The notes: generated by a model from the sequence alone, not told the origin. A stretch of DNA of 64,000 bases from Maribacter arenosus (GCF_014610845.1 NZ_JABTCG010000005.1:411934-475933); one strand, 5' to 3'. Positions 37,521 through 46,553 are shown, counted from the first letter of the stretch. Numbers and translations: made by a program.

Positions 37521-39407
37521 ATGGCTACAGGTAAAATCAATGTATCAGTAGATAATATATTTCCTTTAATCAAAAAATTCCTTTACAGCGATCATGAGAT
37601 TTTTCTTCGCGAATTGATTTCAAACGCAACGGATGCAACCTTAAAATTAAAACACATGACCTCCATTGGGGAGGTTAAAGTGGACTACGGTAATCCGATG
37701 ATCGAAATTAAATTGGACAAAAAAGGGAAAAAGCTCCATATCATCGATCAAGGAATTGGTATGACCCAGGAAGAGGTTAAGAAATATATTAACGAAGTTG
37801 CTTTTTCTGGGGCAGAGGAATTTTTGGACAAATATAAAGAAGCGGGTAAGGATGCTGGCATAATCGGTCATTTCGGACTTGGTTTTTATTCCTCCTTTAT
37901 GGTGGCCGATAAGGTCGAGATCATAACCAAGAGTTATAAGGAAGAACCTGCGGTACATTGGTCATGTGATGGTTCCCCGGAGTTTTCTTTAAAAAAGAGC
38001 AAAAAAGAGGATAGGGGTACCGAGATCATACTTCATATTGCCGATGATTCTACCGAGTTTTTAGAAGAAAATAGAATCAAGGAATTATTGAACAAGTACA
38101 ACAAGTTCATGCCAATTCCCATAAAATTCGGAACAAGGACAGAAACCCTTCCTAAACCGGAAGGAGCAAAAGAAGAAGATCCAGCACCAACAAAAGAAGT
38201 TGACAATATTGTCAACAATCCCAATCCTGCTTGGACCAAGCAACCTGCCGACCTAAAGGATGAGGATTATAAGAGTTTTTACAGGGAGCTTTATCCTATG
38301 CAGTTCGAGGAACCTTTGTTCCACATCCATTTAAATGTAGATTATCCTTTTAACCTAACAGGGATCTTATATTTTCCGAAATTAACCAATGATCTGAACA
38401 TTCAAAAAGATAGGATACAACTCTATCAGAACCAGGTCTTTGTTACCGATAATGTCGAGGGAATTGTTCCAGAATTCCTAACTATGTTAAGAGGGGTCAT
38501 TGACTCCCCTGACATTCCTTTGAACGTGTCACGTTCCTATTTACAGGCCGATGGTGCAGTAAAGAAAATTGCATCTTACATCACCAGAAAAGTTGCCGAT
38601 AAATTGAATTCCCTTTTTAAAAACAACCGGGAAGAATTTGAGGCCAAATGGAACGACATTAAAATCGTCATTGAATACGGTATGCTTTCCGAAGAGAAGT
38701 TTTTCGAAAAAGCCGATAAATTCGCCCTATATCCAACGGTTGATGGCAAATACTACACTTTTGAGGAAATGAAGGAGGCGTTAAAGGCAAATCAGACCGA
38801 TAAGGATGACAAGCTTGTAGTACTCTATGCTTCTGACAAAGAAGCGCAACACAGTTATATAGAAGCGGCAAAAAATAAGGGATATGAGGTGTTATTGATG
38901 GACTCCCCCATTATTGCCCACTTAATGCAAAAATTGGAAACCTCGAAAGAGAATCTTTCCTTTGCCAGGGTCGATGCCGATCATTTGGATAATTTGATAA
39001 AAAAAGAGGACACCCAGATATCTAAACTTTCAGATGAAGAAAAAGAACGCCTAAAGACTAATTTAGAAGAGGTTATTACCGATAAAGGATATACCATTCA
39101 AATGGAGGCGATGGACAGCAATGCATCACCTTTTATAATCACCGAACCCGAATTCATGCGTAGAATGAAAGAAATGCAGAAAACCGGTGGTGGCGGAATG
39201 TTCGGAATGGGCAATATGCCCGAGATGTATAATCTTATCGTAAATACCAACCACGAACTTGTTGGTGAGATCTTAAATACAAAAACGGCCAAAAAACGCG
39301 AACGTTTGATCAACCAGTCCTTAGATCTGGCAAGACTGTCAAAAGGTCTACTAAAAGGGGAAGAGTTGACCAATTTTATTAAGCGGAGTTACGAAATGGT
39401 CAAATAG
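37521..39407 (+). CDS. htpG: Chaperone HtpG (Hsp90)
   Basis: 628 residues. Hsp90 ATPase chaperone of the cytoplasm. The GHKL ATP site shows ELISNATDA (Glu and Asn), DQGIGMT and GHFGLGFYSSFMV; the middle domain has the LYFPKLTNDLNIQKDRIQ region and SRSYLQADGAVKKI; the C-terminal dimerisation domain ends in YEMVK. Slightly Gly-rich stretch TGGGGMFGMGN near residue 555. It begins shortly after a promoter candidate and is followed by DUF2141 after 34 bp. Confidence 0.98.
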   Translation: MATGKINVSVDNIFPLIKKFLYSDHEIFLRELISNATDATLKLKHMTSIGEVKVDYGNPMIEIKLDKKGKKLHIIDQGIGMTQEEVKKYINEVAFSGAEEFLDKYKEAGKDAGIIGHFGLGFYSSFMVADKVEIITKSYKEEPAVHWSCDGSPEFSLKKSKKEDRGTEIILHIADDSTEFLEENRIKELLNKYNKFMPIPIKFGTRTETLPKPEGAKEEDPAPTKEVDNIVNNPNPAWTKQPADLKDEDYKSFYRELYPMQFEEPLFHIHLNVDYPFNLTGILYFPKLTNDLNIQKDRIQLYQNQVFVTDNVEGIVPEFLTMLRGVIDSPDIPLNVSRSYLQADGAVKKIASYITRKVADKLNSLFKNNREEFEAKWNDIKIVIEYGMLSEEKFFEKADKFALYPTVDGKYYTFEEMKEALKANQTDKDDKLVVLYASDKEAQHSYIEAAKNKGYEVLLMDSPIIAHLMQKLETSKENLSFARVDADHLDNLIKKEDTQISKLSDEEKERLKTNLEEVITDKGYTIQMEAMDSNASPFIITEPEFMRRMKEMQKTGGGGMFGMGNMPEMYNLIVNTNHELVGEILNTKTAKKRERLINQSLDLARLSKGLLKGEELTNFIKRSYEMVK

Positions 39408-39441
39408 TTTGGCTAAATTTGGGCAAACCGGTGTCCTAAAG

Positions 39442-39855
39442 ATGAGAAACTTAATTCTAGGTATAGTATTCCTTTTTGGAAGCTACGCATGTGGCCAAGA
39501 CAATAGCCTAAGCATTAAGATAGAAGGCATAAAATCTGAAAGAGGGAAAATTCTCTATACGGTATTTTCAGATAACGTCGGTTTTCCCAGTGATGTGGGT
39601 AAAGCAATTCAAAGAGGTTTGGTCCATATAAAAAACGGAATGGCCGATATTCGTTTGGACTTGCCCAATGGTGAATATGCCGTAATGGTCTTTCATGATG
39701 AAGATGACGATAATGAACTAAAAACCAATTGGTTCGGCATGCCCAAAGAAGGCGTTGGAAATTCGAACAACCACAAGGGAATACCTAGTTTTAAAAAATC
39801 GGTTTTTAAGTTGGTAGAAGACAAATCGATCATGATAAGTCTTTGGTATATGTAA
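39442..39855 (+). CDS. Secreted DUF2141 protein
   Basis: 137 residues from MRNLILGIVFLFGS (39442). Signal peptide of about 18 residues, with AYACGQD: the Cys could make this a lipoprotein, though the lipobox is poor. The rest matches DUF2141 (SLSIKIEGIKSERGKILYT, YAVMVFHDEDDDNELKTNW, GIPSFKKSVF), a small periplasmic beta-sandwich of unknown role. It is downstream of htpG and followed by a terminator. Confidence 0.9.
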   Translation: MRNLILGIVFLFGSYACGQDNSLSIKIEGIKSERGKILYTVFSDNVGFPSDVGKAIQRGLVHIKNGMADIRLDLPNGEYAVMVFHDEDDDNELKTNWFGMPKEGVGNSNNHKGIPSFKKSVFKLVEDKSIMISLWYM

Positions 39856-39876
39856 ATCGAACCAAACAATTAAAAA

Positions 39877-39912
39877 ACCGTCCTGGCCTAATGGTCAGGA
39901 CGGTATTTTTTA
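39877..39912. terminator. Terminator between DUF2141 and the anti-sigma gene
   Basis: ACCGTCCTGGCC, TAAT loop, GGTCAGGACGGT with one G-U pair, followed by an AT-rich T-run and preceded by A-run; serves both converging genes. Confidence 0.9.
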
Positions 39913-39936
39913 ATTATCCTTTTAAAAGTCCATTCT

Positions 39937-40365
39937 TTATTTAAAAAAATACCTTTTGTCAAAATGGTTCTTTAACAATACAATTTGCAAGCCTACAAAG
40001 AACGCCAATCCAATAAACGCATAAACATAAATATCAGATACTGAAAACTCGGGCATTTGATCGAGCACATCTATTTTACCAAATTCCAAAAGTATTTTTT
40101 CTGGCCACCAATCGTTTTTGGCAACGGCATCCCCATAAAGAAGAAAAGCAAAACCACCTAATACAATTGCTATGATCCCCCACCATATTTTCTTGTTTAT
40201 CAATGGTTTATAGCCCAAGACTTGTCTTGGACGTTTTTCCGCCTCGATTTTGGAGATAATGGCATTCGTAAAATTCAATGAAGGTTGTTCCAAACCTTCT
40301 TCCTTTATTCTTTTTCGAATTACCATATCGAATTTATCGGTATCATCTTTATCTATCCTTTGCAT
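39937..40365 (-). CDS. Putative anti-sigma factor (membrane protein)
   Basis: 142 residues. Residues about 1-65 are soluble and charged (DDTDKFDMVIRKRIKEEG, a typical cytoplasmic stalk), followed by two membrane segments (about 70-90, WWGIIAIVLGGFAFLLYG, and 108-130, DIYVYAFIGLAFFVGLQIVLL). It overlaps the end of the ECF sigma gene by 17 bp. The gene order and topology suggest the membrane anti-sigma partner, but no zinc-binding anti-sigma motif is visible, so the role is inferred. Confidence 0.7.
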   Translation of the reverse strand: MQRIDKDDTDKFDMVIRKRIKEEGLEQPSLNFTNAIISKIEAEKRPRQVLGYKPLINKKIWWGIIAIVLGGFAFLLYGDAVAKNDWWPEKILLEFGKIDVLDQMPEFSVSDIYVYAFIGLAFFVGLQIVLLKNHFDKRYFFK

Positions 40366-40936
40366 AACTCCGTATTATTTCTGGTTCCAATGTATCGGCC
40401 AATAGATTCATTAGGCGTTTTCTTGCCCTAAACAATTTAACTTTCACGTTATTGGCGGTTAGGTCCATTACCGCTGAAATCTCCTGTAATGAAAGTTCCT
40501 CATAATAAAACAAGGTGATTAAAATACCATCATCACCTGGCAACAACCGAAGTGCATCTTTTATGGTTTTGTTCTGTTCGCTCCGTTCAAAGTGCATAAT
40601 CACATTTTCTTCCTCGCCTAAATGCCTTTCGTAAACCTTATCAATCGATGTTGTTTCAATTTTTCGGCCCGACTTTCGCACATAGTCCAAACTGCGGTAA
40701 TATGCGATTTTATACAACCATGTCGAAAATTTGGCATCCCCCTTAAACCGTTTTAACCCTTGATAGGCTTTCAAAAAGGAATCTTGGGCAATTTCTTCTG
40801 CCTCTTCCTTATTTTTAACCATTCGCATCGCCAAGGTATAGACCATATATTTATAACGGTCTACCAAGTCGGCAAAGGCGCCCATATCACCATTTAAGGT
40901 CCTATTGATCAAAGGTTGGTCTTGTTCAAGGCTCAT
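40349..40936 (-). CDS. ECF-type RNA polymerase sigma factor
   Basis: 195 residues with region 2 (DLVDRYKYMVYTLAMRMV, EEAEEIAQDSFLKAYQGL, FSTWLYKIAYYRSLDYVRK) and region 4 (LLPGDDGILITLFYYEELS, LQEISAVMDLTANNVKVKLFR). No N-terminal 1.1/1.2 regions, so ECF class. It is translationally overlapped by the membrane protein gene. The target stress is unknown; a divergent DUF6249 gene lies 160 bp away. Confidence 0.95.
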   Translation of the reverse strand: MSLEQDQPLINRTLNGDMGAFADLVDRYKYMVYTLAMRMVKNKEEAEEIAQDSFLKAYQGLKRFKGDAKFSTWLYKIAYYRSLDYVRKSGRKIETTSIDKVYERHLGEEENVIMHFERSEQNKTIKDALRLLPGDDGILITLFYYEELSLQEISAVMDLTANNVKVKLFRARKRLMNLLADTLEPEIIRSYAKDR

Positions 40937-41096
40937 CTATTGCATATGACGCTGAATATCCTCTAGCGGTTACATAAAATATAAAAAAAACATGGGTTTG
41001 TGTAACCCAGCATAAAATTCCTGCGTCTTACCCTATGAACGAGTTTATTAATCAATCTGTACTGAGCTGGTTTCAGTATTTAAAAACAATCAAATC

Positions 41097-41447
41097 ATGG
41101 TAGGACCGGTATTTATTTTCATCAGTTTATTCATCGTCATTTTCGGCATAGCGTATCTTCACTTTTCAACAAGGAACAAGGAACGATTGGCCCTTATAGA
41201 AAAAGGGGCCGATGCTAGTATATTCGTAAAGGGAAAAAGTGAAAAGGCCGCTCCGGTATGGAAAATCCTTATCTTGAATTTGGCCCTATTATTAATGGGC
41301 ATCGGTGGCGGCATCGTGCTTGGGGGCATCTTACAAAACAATTTGGCAGGGGATTCATTTTATGCCATGCCCGGTAGCATTTTCCTACTCGCAGGCACGG
41401 GACTGTTAATAGGTTTTTTTATTACCAAGCAATTGGATAAGGAGTGA
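41097..41447 (+). CDS. DUF6249 family membrane protein
   Basis: 116 residues with an N-terminal membrane segment (about 4-22), a short charged part containing NKERLALIEKGADASIF, and two further membrane segments (about 52-78 and 90-108). The RxxALIEKG motif is typical for DUF6249. Such genes often neighbour ECF sigma genes in Bacteroidota, as here, so it may belong to the same response. Confidence 0.85.
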   Translation: MVGPVFIFISLFIVIFGIAYLHFSTRNKERLALIEKGADASIFVKGKSEKAAPVWKILILNLALLLMGIGGGIVLGGILQNNLAGDSFYAMPGSIFLLAGTGLLIGFFITKQLDKE

Positions 41448-41474
41448 AATAAGAAGTTTCATCTTAAAAAAATA

Positions 41475-41506
41475 AAAAACCGAACTATAAGTATCGGTTT
41501 TTTATT
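41475..41506 (+). terminator. Terminator after the DUF6249 gene
   Basis: AAAAACCGA, ten-base loop, TCGGTTTTTT, 27 bp after the stop. Confidence 0.85.
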
Positions 41507-41540
41507 TTTACCCAATTATTATTAAGAATACCTTTTAGAA

Positions 41541-41548
41541 TATATTTG
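41541..41548 (+). promoter_or_regulatory. -7 element upstream of membrane AraC gene
   Basis: TATATTTG, exact consensus, 63 bp before the start at 41611. No TTG at -33 spacing. Confidence 0.35.
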
Positions 41549-41610
41549 TGCCCACTTTCATATAAGAATATTACATCGTATCTTACTTTAAAAATTGCTA
41601 TCCCGCTTTT

Positions 41611-42738
41611 ATGTTTGAAATAAACAACCTTGGTTTCAATTTTCAAACCCTAATGGATATTATAGGGTTAATACAAGGGGTTACTTTAGGTTTATTATTG
41701 CTAATATTAAGCCATAAGCACTTTAGAAGTACTTTTTTTCTTGGGCTTTACTTGTTATTATTTTCTTTGAAATTAGCCGTTTTTATACCAAAAGGGTTAA
41801 ATCTAGATGAACTACATCCAGAATTTTTGCTTTTGCCATTTAATTTTTCATGGTTGCTTTTTCCATTGTTCTTCATTTATACACAAAAAGTATCGATTTT
41901 TTCCAATCAAAAAACAAAATATTGGGTAATCGTTCCAGGAATATTATCATTTTTATTACAAGTCGTTATATATTTCCTACCCTATTCAACAAAACTGGAA
42001 ATTGCACAAAGTTTTTGGCACGAACTTTTTTTTACGTTCATAGGAATATGTTATTCATGGGCGATAGGCATTTGGAATTTAAGGTTTGTCAATTTCCATA
42101 TAAAGGAAGTAAAGAACACATTCTCCCTAATAGAATTCAAAGAGCTTAAATGGGTTCGTATTTTCCTTATATATGCTTTAAGTACCTCTGTAATAATTCA
42201 TGTTTTATACTTTATTTCTCCCCAAAACTTTTATTTCAAACTGATATTTTCCATTTTTGATTTGATAGCAATATATTGGATCGCGGGTAATGGTGTTATT
42301 CAACGTAATGTTTCTTCTACACTTGAACTATCTCCAAAATTCCCTGAAATTAAATCTATAGCTGAAAACTATAACCAAAGCTATTCCATTGAAGATTTAA
42401 AAGTACTAATGAGGCAAATTGAGGATTATGTTGTAAGTAGCGAAAGTTATATGTCTGCTGAACTTACCATTATTGATTTGGCAGAAAAATTGAAAGAACA
42501 TCCCAAACGTATTTCTACAGCAATCAACACTATTTTAAATAAAAATTTCAATACGTATATAAATCAGCATCGAATTAAAAAAGCTGAAAGGCTATTGAAA
42601 AATAAAAGTGCGGAAAATTTCAGTATTGAAGGAATTGGAAAAGAAGTTGGCTTTAATAGTAAAAGTGCTTTTTATTCCGCCTTTAAAAAAATGACAGGAA
42701 TGACACCCACCGCATATAAGGAAAGAACAGCCGTATAG
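41611..42738 (+). CDS. Membrane-bound AraC family regulator
   Basis: 375 residues: six to seven membrane segments in the first 230 residues (LMDIIGLIQGVTLGLLLLIL onward, about 15-230), then a linker and a C-terminal AraC helix-turn-helix pair (about 275-372) with IIDLAEKLKEHPKRISTAI and SIEGIGKEVGFNSKSAFYSAF, closing with MTGMTPTAYKE. This architecture is common in Flavobacteriia and implies sensing at or in the membrane. The locus is more AT-rich than its neighbours. The target is unknown; the nearest gene is the cupin-like ORF at 43084. Confidence 0.93.
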   Translation: MFEINNLGFNFQTLMDIIGLIQGVTLGLLLLILSHKHFRSTFFLGLYLLLFSLKLAVFIPKGLNLDELHPEFLLLPFNFSWLLFPLFFIYTQKVSIFSNQKTKYWVIVPGILSFLLQVVIYFLPYSTKLEIAQSFWHELFFTFIGICYSWAIGIWNLRFVNFHIKEVKNTFSLIEFKELKWVRIFLIYALSTSVIIHVLYFISPQNFYFKLIFSIFDLIAIYWIAGNGVIQRNVSSTLELSPKFPEIKSIAENYNQSYSIEDLKVLMRQIEDYVVSSESYMSAELTIIDLAEKLKEHPKRISTAINTILNKNFNTYINQHRIKKAERLLKNKSAENFSIEGIGKEVGFNSKSAFYSAFKKMTGMTPTAYKERTAV

Positions 42739-43083
42739 GGTTAAATACCCTCAAATCCTAATTTTACTACTAATTCAAGTATTTCACAAAATCAAATGTT
42801 AAGAATGGTTTGAGTCGCTAAATACCTCACTCCTAAGCTTTTTAGTATTCCAAAGTGTCCTGATTTCGGAAATCAGGACACCTTCTCCTTCACGTTAGTT
42901 GCATTTTAGCGTTTATATACCAAATCTTTATATGTGTGTGAAAGTTTAAACAAAAGGACCGTGATCATTTTGATTTCCCAATTCCCCTAAGATGTGGATT
43001 TTTAAATTGATAAGTCAGTAATAAAATTGGTAGTTCCCCCGAAGTCAATAAATAATTCGGTCCTTTTAAATTTATAATAATAA
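42739..43083. other. Intergenic region with hairpin between AraC and cupin-like genes
   Basis: 345 bp, no ORF. It contains a strong hairpin at 42855-42881 and is otherwise AT-rich non-coding; the promoter of the gene at 43084 should lie in its last part. Confidence 0.6.
42855..42890 (+). terminator. Hairpin (probable terminator) after membrane AraC gene
   Basis: GTGTCCTGATTTC, one base, GAAATCAGGACAC: 13-bp perfect arms. The T-run after it is interrupted (CCTTCTCCTT), so termination strength is uncertain. Confidence 0.6.
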
Positions 43084-43524
43084 ATGAATACTTTAGAAAT
43101 AAATGCTTCAGGAAATTTTGAAAGCTGGAGTCCCGGTAAAATAAAAGAATTAAAAGATCAAAGAATAAGCAATGACCTTGGTCAAAACTTAATATTCGAA
43201 AACGAAAATATTCGACTTTGGGAAGTTATATTATTGCCAAACGAAAGACTGCCGTTTCGCAAAATAAATATGGATTATAGCTGGGTTTCGTTAACTTCCG
43301 GATTGGCAATATCAAGGTATGCTGACGGAAAGATAATACTTATGCGAATTGATAAGGGCGACTCTGCCTTCTTGAAATGTAAAGAAAAAACTTATATATA
43401 TGATCTCGAAAATAAAGGAAACGATATTCTCTTTTTCCATCTGACCGAGTTTAAACATCAAACCATTAAAAAATACTTGTCAAAAGGCGTACGGTTAAAA
43501 GCGAATAAGTCTTCTAACGATTAA
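43084..43524 (+). CDS. Cupin-like protein of unknown function
   Basis: 146 residues without signal or membrane segment. The middle, FENENIRLWEVILLPNERLPF... DYSWVSLTSGLAISRYADG... IDKGDSAFLK, has the strand-turn pattern of a small cupin-like barrel; the metal-binding His residues of cupins are not conserved (PNERLPFRKIN replaces PGxxxxxHxH). A binding rather than catalytic role is possible. It stands alone on plus. Confidence 0.75.
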   Translation: MNTLEINASGNFESWSPGKIKELKDQRISNDLGQNLIFENENIRLWEVILLPNERLPFRKINMDYSWVSLTSGLAISRYADGKIILMRIDKGDSAFLKCKEKTYIYDLENKGNDILFFHLTEFKHQTIKKYLSKGVRLKANKSSND

Positions 43525-43613
43525 AAATTCCTGACCAAAGTACCCCACTGGGTAATTTAGTATTGTCTTCGGGATATTACCATCAATATTATCCGGTTTC
43601 CTATCTTTAGGGG

Positions 43614-44261
43614 ATGAAAATAATTTCCACCAATATTGGCAATCCAACTACTTTTTTATGGAATGGTAAGGAAGAGCGTACAGGAATTTATAAATATCCA
43701 ACACAAGAACCCTTGTTTCTAGGAAAAACAGATGTCAAAGATGATACCGTAGTTGATCGTAAACATCACGGCGGGGAACATAAAGCATGCTATTTATTTT
43801 CATCAGCGCAGTATCCATATTGGAAAAGCAAGTACCCCCATCTGGAATGGGATTGGGGCATGTTCGGGGAAAACCTGACCATTGAGGGACTTAATGAATC
43901 CCAGTTACGGATCGGCGACATTTATAAAATAGGTGCGTCTTTGGTTCAAGTCTCACAACCTAGGGAACCTTGTTACAAATTAGGTGTTCGCTTTGGCACC
44001 CAAGACATTATAAAACAATACATCGACCACTGCCATCCAGGCACTTATGTCCGTATTCTTATAGAGGGGAATGTAAACAAAGGGGATATACTTGAACTGA
44101 CCGAACAATCTAAAAACCCGCTTACCGTACAGCAGTTTTATAAATTACTATACGCGAAGGAAAAAAATGTTGACCTTGTAAACCTGGCAATTGACAATAC
44201 AGCACTTCCCGATTATAAAAGGGAGCGTTTAAAGCAGTATCTTAAAGATAAAGGCAACTAA
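43614..44261 (+). CDS. MOSC domain protein (YiiM-like)
   Basis: 215 residues. MOSC domains carry sulfur or molybdenum-cofactor-linked reactions; the conserved Cys is in QPREPCYKLGVRFG, and KHHGGEHKACYLFSS plus WGMFGENLTIEGL are family blocks. The C-terminal helical part (about 165-210) is the YiiM-type 3-alpha tail. E. coli YiiM relatives reduce N-hydroxylated compounds such as 6-N-hydroxylaminopurine. It precedes a DoxX-like gene by 11 bp. Confidence 0.92.
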   Translation: MKIISTNIGNPTTFLWNGKEERTGIYKYPTQEPLFLGKTDVKDDTVVDRKHHGGEHKACYLFSSAQYPYWKSKYPHLEWDWGMFGENLTIEGLNESQLRIGDIYKIGASLVQVSQPREPCYKLGVRFGTQDIIKQYIDHCHPGTYVRILIEGNVNKGDILELTEQSKNPLTVQQFYKLLYAKEKNVDLVNLAIDNTALPDYKRERLKQYLKDKGN

Positions 44262-44272
44262 AGAATCAAATT

Positions 44273-44626
44273 ATGGCATTTCCATGGCATCTCTATAGTA
44301 TGGCTGTTTTGTACATCATTGCCGGGATCATGCATTTCGTACGGCCAAAAATATATCTCCGTATAATGCCCAGATATCTCCCGCAGCCTAAATTATTGGT
44401 GGGGTTGAGTGGTATGGCCGAAATTCTTTTAGGTACAGGATTGTGCTTCAACATTACAAAGAAATATTCCATTTATGGTATTATTTTAATGTTGGCCATA
44501 TTCCTTTTGGTCCATTTTTATATGCTAAGCAGTGAAAAAGCATCGGCAGGCTTGCCTAAATGGGTTTTGATCTTAAGAATACCCCTTCAATTCGTGCTCA
44601 TGTATTGGGCCTACTCCTATTTGTGA
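44273..44626 (+). CDS. DoxX/MauE-like membrane protein
   Basis: 117 residues with four membrane segments (about 5-22, 42-60, 66-86, 95-115). The pattern LYIIAGIMHFVRPKIYLRIMP and LLVGLSGMAEILLGTG is that of small DoxX-like proteins. Function unknown. It follows the MOSC gene by 11 bp, so the two are likely co-transcribed. Confidence 0.88.
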   Translation: MAFPWHLYSMAVLYIIAGIMHFVRPKIYLRIMPRYLPQPKLLVGLSGMAEILLGTGLCFNITKKYSIYGIILMLAIFLLVHFYMLSSEKASAGLPKWVLILRIPLQFVLMYWAYSYL

Positions 44627-44635
44627 TCCGAACAA

Positions 44636-44662
44636 AAAAAAGGGGGCTTACGCCCCCTTTTC
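44636..44662. terminator. Bidirectional terminator
   Basis: A-run, GGGGGC, TTAC loop, GCCCCC, TTTT: serves the DoxX-like gene (plus) and the secreted protein gene (minus). Confidence 0.9.
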
Positions 44663-44684
44663 CCTCGAACTAAATTAAACCAAC

Positions 44685-45272
44685 TTAATCAACTATCATC
44701 TCTTCGAAATACTTGTCATTAAAGTTTTTAACTATAATGTTATATCGACCGCTGTAGGCGTTTTTAAAATTGAAAGCCTTTTCAATAAGCCCCTCGTTTT
44801 TAAATACTTGGTTATAAACCACCCTGTCATTATTGTCTATAACTTTGATCTCAACTTCTTTTTTGCTCAAGTTCAAAAGATTAAGATAAACCATACCATC
44901 CTTCTTTCTGAAGACAGGCTTGTTCTTTTCTAACTTGTTTTCGATAGAAATGCCCGAATCTTCAACCAAAATGGTGTATTCTGTCTCTTTTACCGCATCC
45001 TCCACTTCAAGGAAATATGTTCCTGTTTCCAGACTATTCAAATTAAATCTTTTTAAATACTCCGTTTTATCTTCCAAGGCTTCAGCGAAAATTACATTGC
45101 CCTGTTCATCAATGAACTTCAGCGTTGCATCTGTGGATAGATTGTCATATCTAAAGACCAAGGTTTTACTATCTTCGTCTTTGACAATTCTTAAATCGAT
45201 CTTGTTGGCCATGCCAAAGGCGGTAATGAATAAAAAGGCCGTGCTTAGTGTTAACTTCTTAATTGTTTTCAT
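44685..45272 (-). CDS. Secreted protein with two beta-sandwich repeats
   Basis: 195 residues with a signal peptide (about 1-22, ending GMAN). Two similar halves, about 25-105 and 115-195, resemble the strands of T9SS C-terminal/Por-secretion tail-like sandwiches (LETGTYFLEVED and YSGRYNIIVKNF at comparable positions). It ends EMIVD. No full sorting-domain signature, so it is called only as a secreted hypothetical protein. Its upstream region contains two 18-bp direct repeats. Confidence 0.8.
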   Translation of the reverse strand: MKTIKKLTLSTAFLFITAFGMANKIDLRIVKDEDSKTLVFRYDNLSTDATLKFIDEQGNVIFAEALEDKTEYLKRFNLNSLETGTYFLEVEDAVKETEYTILVEDSGISIENKLEKNKPVFRKKDGMVYLNLLNLSKKEVEIKVIDNNDRVVYNQVFKNEGLIEKAFNFKNAYSGRYNIIVKNFNDKYFEEMIVD

Positions 45273-45294
45273 AACATTCTGATTTTAAGGATTA

Positions 45295-45331
45295 ATGAAT
45301 AATTTATTGATTGATGAATAATTTATTGATT
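45295..45331. repeat. Two perfect 18-bp direct repeats
   Basis: ATGAATAATTTATTGATT at 45295-45312 and again at 45314-45331, one base apart, about 25-60 bp upstream of the gene that starts at 45272. Either a regulator site with a 19-bp period or a slippage duplication. Confidence 0.8.
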
Positions 45332-45618
45332 ACTGAATTTTCTACTTTTTATTAGCGATTGTAATTTCTTTTGGTTGCCCAGACAACTCTTTTACTGTCT
45401 TTAAAGTTTGAAAAAAATGAATTCCTTCTTGCAACTGTCGGCATCTTACTAATTGGTGCGTTCATATTCTTTTTTTTAATTATTATAAAATTAATTACAG
45501 GACAAACTTACGACCGCAATATCCCTCTCACTACATCAGTTTTTTCCAATTTATGTGTTATTTTACCAGATTAGTAGGTTAATTAATTGTTAAGGGGTAA
45601 TTTAGCATAGATTTGAGT

Positions 45619-45626
45619 TAATTTTG
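45619..45626 (+). promoter_or_regulatory. -7 element of the AraC-AlkB pair
   Basis: TAATTTTG matches TAnnTTTG, 55 bp before the AraC start; no TTG at the usual -33 spacing. Confidence 0.35.
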
Positions 45627-45680
45627 CAAAGTTGGGTTAAAAACAACCTTACTAAATTTGCATTATATAAACATTATTAA

Positions 45681-46553
45681 ATGCTAAAACAGAAACCTAC
45701 TTTAGAAGCCATTGAACCCAATTTTGGGCATTCATATATGTACCAGAAGTTCGACGCTTCAAAGAACAATAGAAATAATATATGGCACTATCACCCCGAA
45801 ATTGAACTGGTTTATGTCAATGGTGGGGCCGGTAAACGCCAAATCGGAAGTAACCTGTCTTATTATACCAATGGTACGCTTATATTAATAGGTAGTAATC
45901 TGCCCCATTGCGGGTTTACGGATAAATTGACAGGAAATAGAAGTGAAACGGTTATTCAAATGAAGACGGACTTTTTAGGGAACGATTTTTTCGATATTCC
46001 CGAAATGAGAAAAATCCAAAATATTTTTGAGGTAGCGAAAGCCGGGGTAGTCTTCTTTGGGGAAACAAAACAGCGATTGGGCGCAAAGATGGAGGCTTTG
46101 GATCACCAATCCAGTTTTGAGCGCCTATTATCAATATTGGACATTCTGCATGGATTGGCCAATACCGAGGAATTCAGGATATTGAATGCCCATGGCTATT
46201 CCTTGGAAGCCGATACCAAAGACAATGATCGTATCAATATCGTATTCAACCATGTCAAAAATAATTTTAAGGAAGAAATAACCCTACAGGAAATCTCGGA
46301 TCTAGTGAGTATGACCATACCTTCGTTCTGTAGATACTTCAAAAAGATTACCAATAAGACCTTTGTGCAGTTTGTAAATGAATATCGTCTGGTACACGCT
46401 TCCAAATTGTTGGCTGAACAACCCTTGAGTATCACAGAGGTATGTTTTGAATGTGGTTTCAACAATTTTTCACATTTCAACAAATCGTTCAAGGCCTTTA
46501 CAGGCCAGAATCCATCGGCATACAGAAGTCAATTAAGTACGGTTTTACAATGA
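45681..46553 (+). CDS. AraC family regulator with cupin sensor
   Basis: 290 residues. The N-terminal half is a cupin (IWHYHPEIELVYVNGGAGKR with the H-x-H-P-E pattern; ILIGSNLPHCG), the C-terminal 100 residues the AraC DNA-binding domain (EEITLQEISDLVSMTIPSFC, LSITEVCFECGFNNFSHFNK, FKAFTGQNPSAYRS). The ligand is not known. Its TGA stop overlaps the AlkB start (ATGA), so the pair is a transcriptional and translational unit. Confidence 0.94.
   Translation: MLKQKPTLEAIEPNFGHSYMYQKFDASKNNRNNIWHYHPEIELVYVNGGAGKRQIGSNLSYYTNGTLILIGSNLPHCGFTDKLTGNRSETVIQMKTDFLGNDFFDIPEMRKIQNIFEVAKAGVVFFGETKQRLGAKMEALDHQSSFERLLSILDILHGLANTEEFRILNAHGYSLEADTKDNDRINIVFNHVKNNFKEEITLQEISDLVSMTIPSFCRYFKKITNKTFVQFVNEYRLVHASKLLAEQPLSITEVCFECGFNNFSHFNKSFKAFTGQNPSAYRSQLSTVLQ

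Larger units (their letters stand above)
45273..45680. other. Divergent intergenic region (secreted protein / AraC-AlkB)
   Basis: 408 bp, strongly AT-rich. Contains the 18-bp direct repeats at 45295-45331 and a TAATTTTG -7 element (45619-45626) for the AraC-AlkB pair. A 67-codon frame at 45371-45574 (TTG start, one hydrophobic segment) is not supported. Confidence 0.6.

Noticed and set aside
40993..41009. Small inverted repeat TGGGTT / AACCCA upstream of the sigma gene
   Set aside because: Only six-base arms; could be an operator but too short to support.
45371..45574. 67-codon frame with one membrane segment (TTG start)
   Set aside because: Lies in an AT-rich control region, unusual start codon, no ribosome or promoter signal placed for it; probably chance.
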